Origin: Lachnospiraceae bacterium
GTDB taxonomy: Bacteria > Bacillota > Clostridia > Lachnospirales > Lachnospiraceae
Reading direction: 5' to 3'
DNA: 64,000 nucleotides
Assembly: GCA_024697065.1 (NCBI GenBank)
Contig: JAILGE010000009.1
Coordinates: 1-64,000 of the forward strand
Shown: in pieces, positions 45,821 through 53,753 of the stretch
Position numbering within the stretch: the stretch's first letter is position 1
How the letters are laid out: each line of letters begins with the position of its first letter
Notes under the pieces: generated by a model
The model's database searches: none
The model's input: the letters and a program-made list of their open reading frames with translations, nothing else
What the model was told of the DNA's origin: nothing
Translations under genes and position numbers: made by a program

Positions 45821-46573
45821 TTAATTCCATTTCTCATAATCGGGATCAACTGCCGCAAGCTCATCGCAGGAGTCGATCTCCGTTATCTCATTTTCTTTTA
45901 TGGGATGAACTGTCAGATCAAGCTTATCCAGATTGGCATTTACCACATCGTCCCAGAACAGATCTTCATATCCGGGCTTTCCGTAAGCTTCTATCATCGC
46001 ATCTTTTAATATCTTTGCGTCTTCCTTCCTGAAAAAGGAGATCCCGACCATATTATACACGTCTCTGCCCTGCTTGCCCACTCTGGTGATGCGTCCGTTT
46101 TCATCCTGCTCGAAGACCCAGTCATCGGAATATCCCTGTACCATTTTCCCGAAATAGCAGGATCTCTCCGTCTCCGTCATAAAGACCCCGGGATCCGGAA
46201 TATACAGATCCGCTTCGCAGATGAACATATCCGCTGAGCCAACGATACTCTCTCCATTTTCATCCTTCGTCATACATGCGGCATATATGGATGAAATATT
46301 ATTTATGGTCTCAAAGACCTCATTCTTTATGATCTTAAGCTCTGTTCCCGTTGCGGCATCGGTATACTTTTTAACCAACGGCTCAAACTGTTCTCCCTTG
46401 TAACCTGTCACCACATAGAATTTCTTCACACCTCTTGCGCGGAGTCCTTCTATAACGGTCTCTATCATTGCTTTTCCCTTTACTTTTACAAGGGGTTTTG
46501 CTGTCTTCTCCGTTAGGGGACGCATTCTGGTTCCCATTCCTGCTGCCATAAGTACAGCTATCTCTTCAGCCAT
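45821..46573 (-). CDS. pntC: LicC/PntC-like cytidylyltransferase (2-AEP activation)
   Basis: 250 residues. VLMAAGMGTRMRPLTEKTAKPLVKVKGKAMIE is the nucleotidyltransferase signature. NEVFETINNISSIYAACM, ICEADLYIPDP, and FWDDVVNANLDKLDLTVHPIKENEITEIDSCDELAAVD match choline-phosphate cytidylyltransferase LicC and its phosphonate relative PntC. In a PepM-AepY-PhnW operon without choline genes the best substrate is 2-aminoethylphosphonate, giving CMP-AEP. GGAGG precedes the ATG. If the acceptor were choline or ethanolamine phosphate the operon logic would not hold, so assay is needed to decide. Confidence 0.85.
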   Translation of the reverse strand: MAEEIAVLMAAGMGTRMRPLTEKTAKPLVKVKGKAMIETVIEGLRARGVKKFYVVTGYKGEQFEPLVKKYTDAATGTELKIIKNEVFETINNISSIYAACMTKDENGESIVGSADMFICEADLYIPDPGVFMTETERSCYFGKMVQGYSDDWVFEQDENGRITRVGKQGRDVYNMVGISFFRKEDAKILKDAMIEAYGKPGYEDLFWDDVVNANLDKLDLTVHPIKENEITEIDSCDELAAVDPDYEKWN

Positions 46574-46686
46574 TTCATTCCTCCATCCCGGACCGCATTT
46601 CGCGATCCGACTTATTTCTCATTTCAGATCACCGATGTACAAACTGTCGTTTTTCATTATTTCAGATCGCGTCTCGTGACCGGCCA

Positions 46687-49581
46687 TTATTTTCCCGCCG
46701 CATTATCCGCACCCAGATTGGTCCAGTTATCTTTATCCCATACATTCCCATGTACCGAATACCAGGCCGCATCGCCGGTGTCATATACATTACCTTTATT
46801 ATTTTCCAGTCTGTTATTATCGGAGGTCGTAACTATCTGATCATGCGCAGTCTTCTCTGTATCATCCAACGGATTCCCGGTAAAAGGATTCACCGGAGCT
46901 ACGATCACTCCCTCCGCTGCCAGCCAGGGCACATCAGCATTGGTCATGAATGAATCATCGGTCACAAGATCACCGTCACATTCAAAATCCTTAACCATAA
47001 GAAGAGGTGTCAGTGCCTCCGCATCATATCCGTCATTAAGGATCAGCTCGTCGAACTCACCCCTTCCGTCACCATGATCCGCTACGAGGATTATCCTGGT
47101 ATTGTCATATACACCTTCGGCTCTCAGCATATCGAACCAGTCTCCCAGACACATGAAGGAGCGCACGAGACTGAAGTATCTGTTCTCTGCATTAAATGAA
47201 TGATATGAAATGCCGTCGCCTGCTTCTACAGGATGAGCTCTGTACTCGTAATCCGGGAGCTGGAGATCGGCCTGCTCATGGGTCATGGCATTATAGATAT
47301 ATATAAAGTTACCCTCTGTTTCCACATCGGTGGTCAAATCAGGATCCGGGCTGTCTTTTGAACCTGTCTCAGATCCTTCATCCCGATACGAAGCGGCATC
47401 TGCCACTTCAGTCAGTTCCGAAAGATTCTCTATAACGGCATAATTATTGAGATATGCTCTCGGAAACTGGGTAAGAGACATATATTTTCCTCTGGAATAG
47501 ATCATGTTCTGAAGAGATACGGGCGCCGCTCTCATCACGCTGTACATGAAGAATCTCCAATATTCACCGCCCTTTGCCATCTCAACCTGAGCCTTTTCTT
47601 CTGATGTCAGGAGATGGAGATACTCACCGTTGATGGTGCTTACTGCTTTCACATTTTCCATACCGTCAAATACAGTAAGATCCGAAACATCACTGTATCC
47701 CGCATAGGGAGGATCTGTTACCGTAACCTTCCAGCCCGCGTCCGAGAAAAGCTCCGGCAGGACCTTTAAGGCTTCGTTCTGCTTCTCCTCAAGGGATTCG
47801 CCGTTTCTAAGGTTCATATTCACCGGAGTATATTCATATCCGCCGTAAGCAGGTGCCGATGCGAAGTTGGTATATATACCGAAGGAAAGCGTATTTGGAT
47901 AATAAGTAAATCCCTTAAACTTCTCCAGAAGCTCCGGCTTTTCATCAAATACAAACCTAACCTGCCCCGCGATGGAGCGGTCAAGCATTATCACGACTAC
48001 ATTTTTCTTATCCCTGCTCAAACTGAATATCTTATCCGTGCCGCCCTCATTTACCGCAGCCGAAGCATTTTTCAGTTCTTTTATCTGAGTGCCCGCTTTT
48101 CCGATATCACGTATTGCGATCACGAAAGCACCGAGAAGCATTGCCATTAATATAACCGACAATACCTTCTTTGACCGCCTATAGAGAGTCACGGTAACCA
48201 ATGCCGCAAATATAAGTGCCGATACATTTAAGAGTTGAGTGGATACCGCAAATCTGACGCCGTCCGAAAAAGTCATATCGGAATACATGACTCCGAAATC
48301 GCCGGAAAATACCATATAATCGATGACCGTAAATACTGCGATTAGCGCATATATTATACCCACCGTCTTCCTGTGCTCTGCGGGAGTCAGGGCATAAGCG
48401 ATACCTCCCCATACGAAGAAATAACCTATAGCAACGCAGGCTATGGTTCCAACATACCTGAGAGGATCCCTGAATGCAGCGATATCCGTGAAGTCCGCCG
48501 GCGATGAGGAGATCACCGCAAGAGGGATCAGCACGCCGAATACCATAACTGTAAGAAGTCCCGAAATCACCCACAGGCCAAAGACATTTTTACCTGAGGC
48601 TGCACCGGCACGATCGCCCTTCTCCTGTATTTCATCAGCAGCTTCTTTTCCGGCACGATCTGAATAATTTCGGCCGTCACTTGCATTATTAATACCCCCA
48701 TGCTTTGTGTTTATCCGCTTGGCACGAATTCTCATTACGAGCGGCAGCATGGCAGCCACGCTGATGGCAGCGATAAAGAGGATGTGTCCCATATCGGGAA
48801 CACGTCTGCCCTGCAGATCGTATTTCATCATCTTGCCGGTACATGTTCCCCAGATAAAGAAAGCAACACCCCCGATGGCGCACAATACTGACAGTATCCG
48901 TCCCGGGTTCTTAACCACCTTCATGAATACATTTTTCAAAAGGGAGAACAGATTATTCAGTGTCCAGTAGAATACAAGTCCCGAAGGGCAGGGATAGAGA
49001 AATACAAGAAAGATCAGCGCTATCACATAGAGCTGAAACTTATCCTTAAATGCAAATCCTTTCGTATAGATATATGAGGAAAGGAAATTGATGAGGGTCA
49101 TGAGTATCGGCAGGAGATTAACAGACAGTCCTCCGATATTGATGAGTCCGTCGGGTTTTGACAGATCCCCGATTACAAAAAAAGCACTCCCCTCAAGCAC
49201 GGGAAGCGTAGATAAATATCTGTATGCCGCTATAAGGAAAGGGATCTGGAGGATCAGGGATACGGAACCCTTCACTGCAGACAGTGGGGAATAATGCTGC
49301 TCCCTGTAATACGCCTGCTCTATCATGAAACGTTCATCGCCTGTAAAGAACTCCCTGATATGCGACAGCCAGGGCTTCATCGCCGCCTGCTTATCGCGCT
49401 CCGCCTCCTGCACGGCATCCGCCCGCTTGTACAGAGGAAGACAGAGTATATTTACGGTAAGACTCACGGCGATTATCGAAAGTCCCGGGTTATAACACAG
49501 GAGATAAACCGCCGAGAATATAGCCTGCACCAGATATACAAGCGGAAGTATTATGATGTCATACAATATGGTCAATATCAT
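46687..49581 (-). CDS. YidC/Oxa1-like domain fused to AlkP-superfamily phosphotransferase
   Basis: 964 residues. Residues 1-235 have the YidC/Oxa1 pattern: first helix ending NILCLPLYKRADAVQEAE, a charged cytoplasmic hairpin, then ILQIPFLIAAYRYLS, GDLSKPDGL, NLLPILMTLINFLSSYIY and FLYPCPSGLVFYWTLNNLFSLLKNV. Around 235-500 are seven or so further helices. Residues from about 526 form an outer alkaline phosphatase-superfamily domain: NVVVIMLDRS, TNFASAPAYGGYEYTP (nucleophile region), YHSFNAENRYFSLVRSFMCLGDWF, ILVADHGDGRGEF. LTA synthases and phosphoethanolamine transferases belong to this superfamily. The place in a phosphonate operon suggests transfer of a phospho- or phosphono-alcohol outside the cell. 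I know of no characterised protein with this architecture. Confidence 0.85.
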   Translation of the reverse strand: MILTILYDIIILPLVYLVQAIFSAVYLLCYNPGLSIIAVSLTVNILCLPLYKRADAVQEAERDKQAAMKPWLSHIREFFTGDERFMIEQAYYREQHYSPLSAVKGSVSLILQIPFLIAAYRYLSTLPVLEGSAFFVIGDLSKPDGLINIGGLSVNLLPILMTLINFLSSYIYTKGFAFKDKFQLYVIALIFLVFLYPCPSGLVFYWTLNNLFSLLKNVFMKVVKNPGRILSVLCAIGGVAFFIWGTCTGKMMKYDLQGRRVPDMGHILFIAAISVAAMLPLVMRIRAKRINTKHGGINNASDGRNYSDRAGKEAADEIQEKGDRAGAASGKNVFGLWVISGLLTVMVFGVLIPLAVISSSPADFTDIAAFRDPLRYVGTIACVAIGYFFVWGGIAYALTPAEHRKTVGIIYALIAVFTVIDYMVFSGDFGVMYSDMTFSDGVRFAVSTQLLNVSALIFAALVTVTLYRRSKKVLSVILMAMLLGAFVIAIRDIGKAGTQIKELKNASAAVNEGGTDKIFSLSRDKKNVVVIMLDRSIAGQVRFVFDEKPELLEKFKGFTYYPNTLSFGIYTNFASAPAYGGYEYTPVNMNLRNGESLEEKQNEALKVLPELFSDAGWKVTVTDPPYAGYSDVSDLTVFDGMENVKAVSTINGEYLHLLTSEEKAQVEMAKGGEYWRFFMYSVMRAAPVSLQNMIYSRGKYMSLTQFPRAYLNNYAVIENLSELTEVADAASYRDEGSETGSKDSPDPDLTTDVETEGNFIYIYNAMTHEQADLQLPDYEYRAHPVEAGDGISYHSFNAENRYFSLVRSFMCLGDWFDMLRAEGVYDNTRIILVADHGDGRGEFDELILNDGYDAEALTPLLMVKDFECDGDLVTDDSFMTNADVPWLAAEGVIVAPVNPFTGNPLDDTEKTAHDQIVTTSDNNRLENNKGNVYDTGDAAWYSVHGNVWDKDNWTNLGADNAAGK

Positions 49582-49594
49582 CTCATATAACAGC

Positions 49595-50890
49595 TTACAG
49601 CTCGTCGATCAGTCTGATGATATCCTTGAAGGGCATCAGCTTGGAATCAACTTCAAGTGCGCGATGATTCTTTAAGATCTCCTCTGCTGTGGAAACCATA
49701 ACAGGGAAAGCAGCACGCATGAGCTGGTTAGCGTAGATCACTATATTTACACCGTGAGAAGAAAGCTCCTCTTCCGTTACGGAATTAAAGGAAGTGGGAA
49801 CTACTACTATCGGTGTATGCTTATCGAGTTCGCGGAATTTGTCACAGAATTCAAAGATCTCTGCCGGATCCTTCTTCCTGGAATGGATCATGATACCGTC
49901 AGCACCTGCGGCAACGAATGCAACCGCTCTCTCAAGCGCATCCTTCATACCCTGTTCAAGGATGAGGCTCTCGATACGTGCGATGATCATGAAATCATCC
50001 GTAAGCTGGGCATGCTTACCTGCAGCTATCTTTGCGGAGAAATTCTCGATGGAATCCTGAGTCTGCTTTACTTCCGTTCCGAAAAGAGAATTCTTCTTAA
50101 GGCCTACCTTATCCTCGATTATGACTGCGGATACACCGCTTCTCTCAAGCGTGCGGACATTGTAAACAAAATGCTCCGCAAGTCCGCCTGTATCTCCGTC
50201 AAGGATGATGGGCTTGGTAGTAACTTCAAGGATATCATCGATGGTACGCATACGGCTTGTCATATCAACAAGCTCGATATCCGGCTTGCCTCTGTCCGTG
50301 CTGTCGCAAAGTGAGCTTACCCACATACCGTCAAACTGATCAAGACGGCCGGCGCTCTCGACAACTGTCTTCTCACAGATAAGACCCGTAAGTCCGCTGT
50401 GTGCCTCCATGATCTTGACCACAGGACGCATCTCTATAAGCTGTCTGAGTCTCTTTCTCCTGTACTCAGGCATGGCAAGCTTCTCATTGAGCTGTCTGTC
50501 GATCTTCTTAACCTTCTCGTTGCGGGTATAAGGAACTTCTACAAGTTCGCCGCCCTTTTCCTTAAGAAGGGAAAGTACGCTTTCACGGATAGCGCTCTCG
50601 GGACCTTCCTTCCAGTTATCACCATGGATGATGATATCGGGATGAACCTTCTCGAAGACATCGCTGTATCTCATATCCTCCTGGATGATGACCTCGTCAA
50701 CTCCGGGGATAGCCTTATAAAGAGCTACTCTCTCTTCGATGGTCTCGGTAGGGAATTTGTTATATCTGATGGACTCGGGTATACTGAGGGCTCCTACCAC
50801 AACGCGTCCCAGCTTTCCGGCTTCATTTATGATATTGAGGTGACCTTCGTGGATCACATCTGTTGTAAAACAGGTATAAACTGTTTTCAT
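49595..50890 (-). CDS. pepM: Phosphoenolpyruvate mutase with N-terminal nucleotidyltransferase-like domain
   Basis: 431 residues. Residues 1-135 are a TagD-like cytidylyltransferase fold with H14-E-G-H17 (TDVIHEGHLNIINEAGKLG). The second catalytic motif, normally ISST-x-x-R/L after VPYT, is replaced by RNEKVKK at about 123-129, so nucleotidyl transfer is doubtful. Residues from about 153 form the isocitrate-lyase-type PEP mutase: ILDGDTGG (229-236) and the diagnostic EDKVGLKKNS (259-268). It turns phosphoenolpyruvate into phosphonopyruvate, the entry to all C-P bond synthesis. TAAGGAG precedes the ATG. Confidence 0.95.
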   Translation of the reverse strand: MKTVYTCFTTDVIHEGHLNIINEAGKLGRVVVGALSIPESIRYNKFPTETIEERVALYKAIPGVDEVIIQEDMRYSDVFEKVHPDIIIHGDNWKEGPESAIRESVLSLLKEKGGELVEVPYTRNEKVKKIDRQLNEKLAMPEYRRKRLRQLIEMRPVVKIMEAHSGLTGLICEKTVVESAGRLDQFDGMWVSSLCDSTDRGKPDIELVDMTSRMRTIDDILEVTTKPIILDGDTGGLAEHFVYNVRTLERSGVSAVIIEDKVGLKKNSLFGTEVKQTQDSIENFSAKIAAGKHAQLTDDFMIIARIESLILEQGMKDALERAVAFVAAGADGIMIHSRKKDPAEIFEFCDKFRELDKHTPIVVVPTSFNSVTEEELSSHGVNIVIYANQLMRAAFPVMVSTAEEILKNHRALEVDSKLMPFKDIIRLIDEL

Positions 50891-50909
50891 CGATCATCTT
50901 CTCCTTAAC

Positions 50910-52289
50910 TTATTTTTCAGCCTCAGGCTTATCCTTCTCAACAGCCTTTTTCTTACCGCTCTTTCCTGCAGCTTTCTTTGCTTCCTCTTCCTTAGCCTTG
51001 CGCTCTTCTTCTTTCTGCTTTGCTATCTCTTCGCCCTTCTCAATCATATAATCGGCGATCTTCTCGGAAGCGGATCCTATATTCTGCCAGGTTTCCTTCC
51101 TTGCTTTTTCTCTTGCTGCGGAGAACTTCTCGGAGGCAATGGCTTCGTCGATTATAGCCTTAACATTGCCGATGTCATCCTTCTTGAGAGGAGTGCCGAT
51201 CTCCGGAAGCTTTCTGATCATCCAGGGCTCCTCTTCAAGCCAGCAGCAGTCATATACGTCACGGTTGTAACCTACTCCCATATCCGTGAATACGAGAGGC
51301 TTATCAAATACAAGTGTGTAGTCGTAGATAACACCGGAGAAATCCGAGATCATGATATCCGAATTCTTAAGTACGGAGAAGTTATCATTATCGAAGTTCC
51401 AGTGGAAGGAATCGTTCTCGGGGAATTCCTTCATCAGCTTATCCATCAGATCCTTCTCGGATGTCATGGACTGGGGATGAGGACGGACAACGATGTTGTA
51501 ACCCGTAGCCTTCAGTGCTTCAAGCATCTCAGGTCCCAGAGTGGTAAGCAGTCCGCTGGGTCCCCATGCCGGAGCAAGGAGTACGGTAGGAACATCTCTT
51601 CCCTCGGCGTAGCTTCCTGCCTTCTTCTCTTCCTTACCTTCTTTATCCAGTCTCTCCTTCATGACATCAAGGTAGGGAACGCCTGCCATGGGCAGTTCCT
51701 TTTTGGTGATGCCACGGAGTTCTTCCAGCTTTCTCAGCTCATCCTTCATGAAATCGCCTGCGATAAATACCGCATCATAGAAATCAAGACCGAACATTCT
51801 GTACATGGTAGGATCGCCTGCTGCATGAAGCACGTGAACATACCAGTCAACATTCTTGGAACGCTTCCACTGATATACATCAAGACCGGGGGTCGTTGAA
51901 AGGAGCACGCCGGCCTTTGCGAAATTAAGTCTTGTAAAAGCCTTGTTTCCCTCACCGATGAATTCGGCAGTCACATATTCATACTTTTCCTCAAGTGCCG
52001 GATCATCCGGAGAAGCTGTCCAGTATGTGATCTTCTGCTTTCTCTTCTCAAAAGCATCACAGATGGGCTTGAAGGTATTCCAGTATCTCTTTGAATCCGA
52101 AAAGATAAGGAAAGGAATCTTCTCAGCCGCCGCTGCCGCCGCTTTATCCGCACGTCCGCCGCTTAATGCGAACTTTATCTTAAGGATAACTTTCTGCACG
52201 AAGAATACCAGTGCGGCAAAGATACCGATAAGTATGGAGAAAAGCATGCTTCCCGTTCCGGGATCAATGTATAAAAGTGTTCTCATCAT
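50910..52289 (-). CDS. CDP-alcohol phosphotransferase-like protein (TagB/TagF GT-B fold)
   Basis: 459 residues. An N-terminal hydrophobic helix (YIDPGTGSMLFSILIGIFAALVFFVQKVIL) anchors it. The rest follows the TagB/TagF glycerophosphotransferase fold: LNFAKAGVLLSTTPGLDVYQWKRS, VLLAPAWGPSGLLTTLG, VRPHPQSM with the catalytic histidine region, and SDIMISDFSGVIYDYTLVFDKPLVF (UDP/CDP-binding end). The last 40 residues are almost all Lys, Glu and Ala. Known relatives use CDP-glycerol or CDP-ribitol. Here it may use CMP-AEP to place phosphonate on a glycan or lipid. Two adjacent ATGs follow AAGGAG. Confidence 0.82.
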   Translation of the reverse strand: MMRTLLYIDPGTGSMLFSILIGIFAALVFFVQKVILKIKFALSGGRADKAAAAAAEKIPFLIFSDSKRYWNTFKPICDAFEKRKQKITYWTASPDDPALEEKYEYVTAEFIGEGNKAFTRLNFAKAGVLLSTTPGLDVYQWKRSKNVDWYVHVLHAAGDPTMYRMFGLDFYDAVFIAGDFMKDELRKLEELRGITKKELPMAGVPYLDVMKERLDKEGKEEKKAGSYAEGRDVPTVLLAPAWGPSGLLTTLGPEMLEALKATGYNIVVRPHPQSMTSEKDLMDKLMKEFPENDSFHWNFDNDNFSVLKNSDIMISDFSGVIYDYTLVFDKPLVFTDMGVGYNRDVYDCCWLEEEPWMIRKLPEIGTPLKKDDIGNVKAIIDEAIASEKFSAAREKARKETWQNIGSASEKIADYMIEKGEEIAKQKEEERKAKEEEAKKAAGKSGKKKAVEKDKPEAEK

Positions 52290-52300
52290 CTGCTCCTTGA

Positions 52301-53446
52301 TTAATTTTTATATACTGCGGGTATCGCTGCTCCCGCATCTTTCATAGCATCTTCAAAGACTTTCCAGAATGCCTTGATGTCTTCCTCATCTATTGCACCG
52401 AGTGCACAGAGTCTGAAGGTTCCTCTGCCCTGCATCTTGCCGGGATAGATGGTAAAGCCTCTCTCATAGCAGTAATCATGGATCTTCTCGAAATCCCAGT
52501 TTGCATCATCCGGATATCTGATGGCTGCAACCAGCCCCGACTGGATATCACGAGGCAGAGCTTCCTTAAGTCCAAGATCATCAATTCCCTTCCTGATGGC
52601 ATTCATCACACGGGTATGTCTCGCCCACTTAGCGCTTTCTCCCTCTTCCCAGTATTCCTTAAGGGCCTGTCTGGCGGCATAGATGGTCTGAACGGGCGGT
52701 GTGAAATTCATCTCTCCCGTCTCTTCAAAATAAGCATACTGTCTGTAAAGATTGCAATAGTAGGAATGTGTGGGGAAATCCTTTGACTTCTCAATGATAT
52801 CGCGCCTTCCGATCACATATGAAAGTCCCGTCATACCCATGATACCCTTCTGGGCCGAAGCCATGCAGAAGTCAATATTGTCATCATAGACATTTATGGG
52901 GATCATGGCATATGAAGATGTCGTATCGGTAATGAAAAACGCTCCGTACTTATGAGCAAGCGCCCCCACTTCCCTGACAGGATTCAGAAGACCTGTTCCC
53001 GTCTCGTGATGAGTCATGTAAATGTAGCCTATCTCATCACCGTCGGCAGCCGCCTTCTTAAGTGCATCTTCCACGATGCTCACATCAAGAGCCTTATCAA
53101 CCGGAGACTCCACCTTTATATAGGGAAGTCCGTAGTAATCAAGCACCTCACAGGCTCTGGAAGAATAAGATCCGTTCTTTACCACCATAGCCTTCTTGCC
53201 CTTATCAAGCAGGGAATTTAATGTGATATCGATACAGATCGTTCCCGATCCGCAGAAAAGCACGGATGTATATTCCTTCGTATCTCCGTGCACGATCTTT
53301 ACCAGATCATCACGCATAGGCGCCATGATACCGGCGAATTCCTTCTCTCTCGGGCAGATGTCCGGCACGATCTGAGCGTATTTAACGGTATCCGTTGTGG
53401 TGGACGGTCCCGGATTCAACAATATATTTCTCTTTACTTCCTGCAT
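52301..53446 (-). CDS. phnW: 2-aminoethylphosphonate-pyruvate transaminase
   Basis: About 381 residues of a class V aminotransferase. ILLNPGPSTTTDTVKYAQIVPDICPREKEF is the PhnW/AepZ start, FCGSGTICIDITLN binds PLP phosphate, TDTTSSYAMIPI and ASAQKGIMGMTGLSYVIGRR hold the PLP lysine, and RLCALGAI closes the fold. In a biosynthetic operon it runs toward 2-aminoethylphosphonate from phosphonoacetaldehyde. The frame is open to 53,485, but GGAGG seven bases before the ATG at 53,446 marks the start. It is first in the operon. Confidence 0.93.
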   Translation of the reverse strand: MQEVKRNILLNPGPSTTTDTVKYAQIVPDICPREKEFAGIMAPMRDDLVKIVHGDTKEYTSVLFCGSGTICIDITLNSLLDKGKKAMVVKNGSYSSRACEVLDYYGLPYIKVESPVDKALDVSIVEDALKKAAADGDEIGYIYMTHHETGTGLLNPVREVGALAHKYGAFFITDTTSSYAMIPINVYDDNIDFCMASAQKGIMGMTGLSYVIGRRDIIEKSKDFPTHSYYCNLYRQYAYFEETGEMNFTPPVQTIYAARQALKEYWEEGESAKWARHTRVMNAIRKGIDDLGLKEALPRDIQSGLVAAIRYPDDANWDFEKIHDYCYERGFTIYPGKMQGRGTFRLCALGAIDEEDIKAFWKVFEDAMKDAGAAIPAVYKN

Positions 53447-53624
53447 GATCATTCCTCCATGCGCTTTATTTGTGTTTGGGCACACACTTGATAATTTTAT
53501 CCTTAATAGAGTTATTTTTCAAGCTGACCGGGGCGGGGGGGCCAAAATGCATCCCCTGCCGGCCCTGCTGTGGCCTGCTGAACTGTGGAATCACTTGCCT
53601 GCCCACCCAATCATATGTCATTAT
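53447..53624. other. Divergent intergenic region with an unusually GC-rich block
   Basis: Between phnW (minus) and the serpin (plus). Bases 53,447-53,525 are AT-rich and could hold the phnW promoter. From about 53,527 to 53,600 the composition becomes GC-rich with a run of seven G and several CCTGC repeats. Frames here have no match that I recognise. The block may be a leftover of whatever removed the upstream serpin copy. Confidence 0.4.
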
Positions 53625-53709
53625 CGATCTTGATCGTCCCTTCGTATACGGTATCGTAGATAACGAAACAGGGCTCCCTATTTTCATAGGATGCATGAAT
53701 AATATGTGA
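53625..53709 (+). pseudogene. Serpin 3'-terminal fragment
   Basis: Bases 53,627-53,707 repeat 54,961-55,041 with two differences. The frame encodes LDRPFVYGIVDNETGLPIFI and then GCMNNM before TGA, i.e. the last 27 residues of the adjacent serpin. The preceding sequence is unrelated. It is either the stump of a former tandem serpin gene or a duplication scar. Confidence 0.9.
53627..53707 (+). repeat. Direct repeat of serpin 3' end (copy 1; copy 2 at 54,961-55,041)
   Basis: 81 bp, 79 identical to the authentic serpin end at an offset of 1,334 bp. The stop codons differ (TGA here, TAA in the gene). Confidence 0.92.
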
Positions 53710-53753
53710 TATGCTATATGTAAGATTTTAAAATATCCGGAAAGGATCACAAT

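Noticed and set aside
53466-53750. 94-codon minus-strand frame upstream of phnW
   Set aside because: It runs across the GC-rich block and the antisense of the serpin fragment. No motif, and it would overlap the serpin promoter region.
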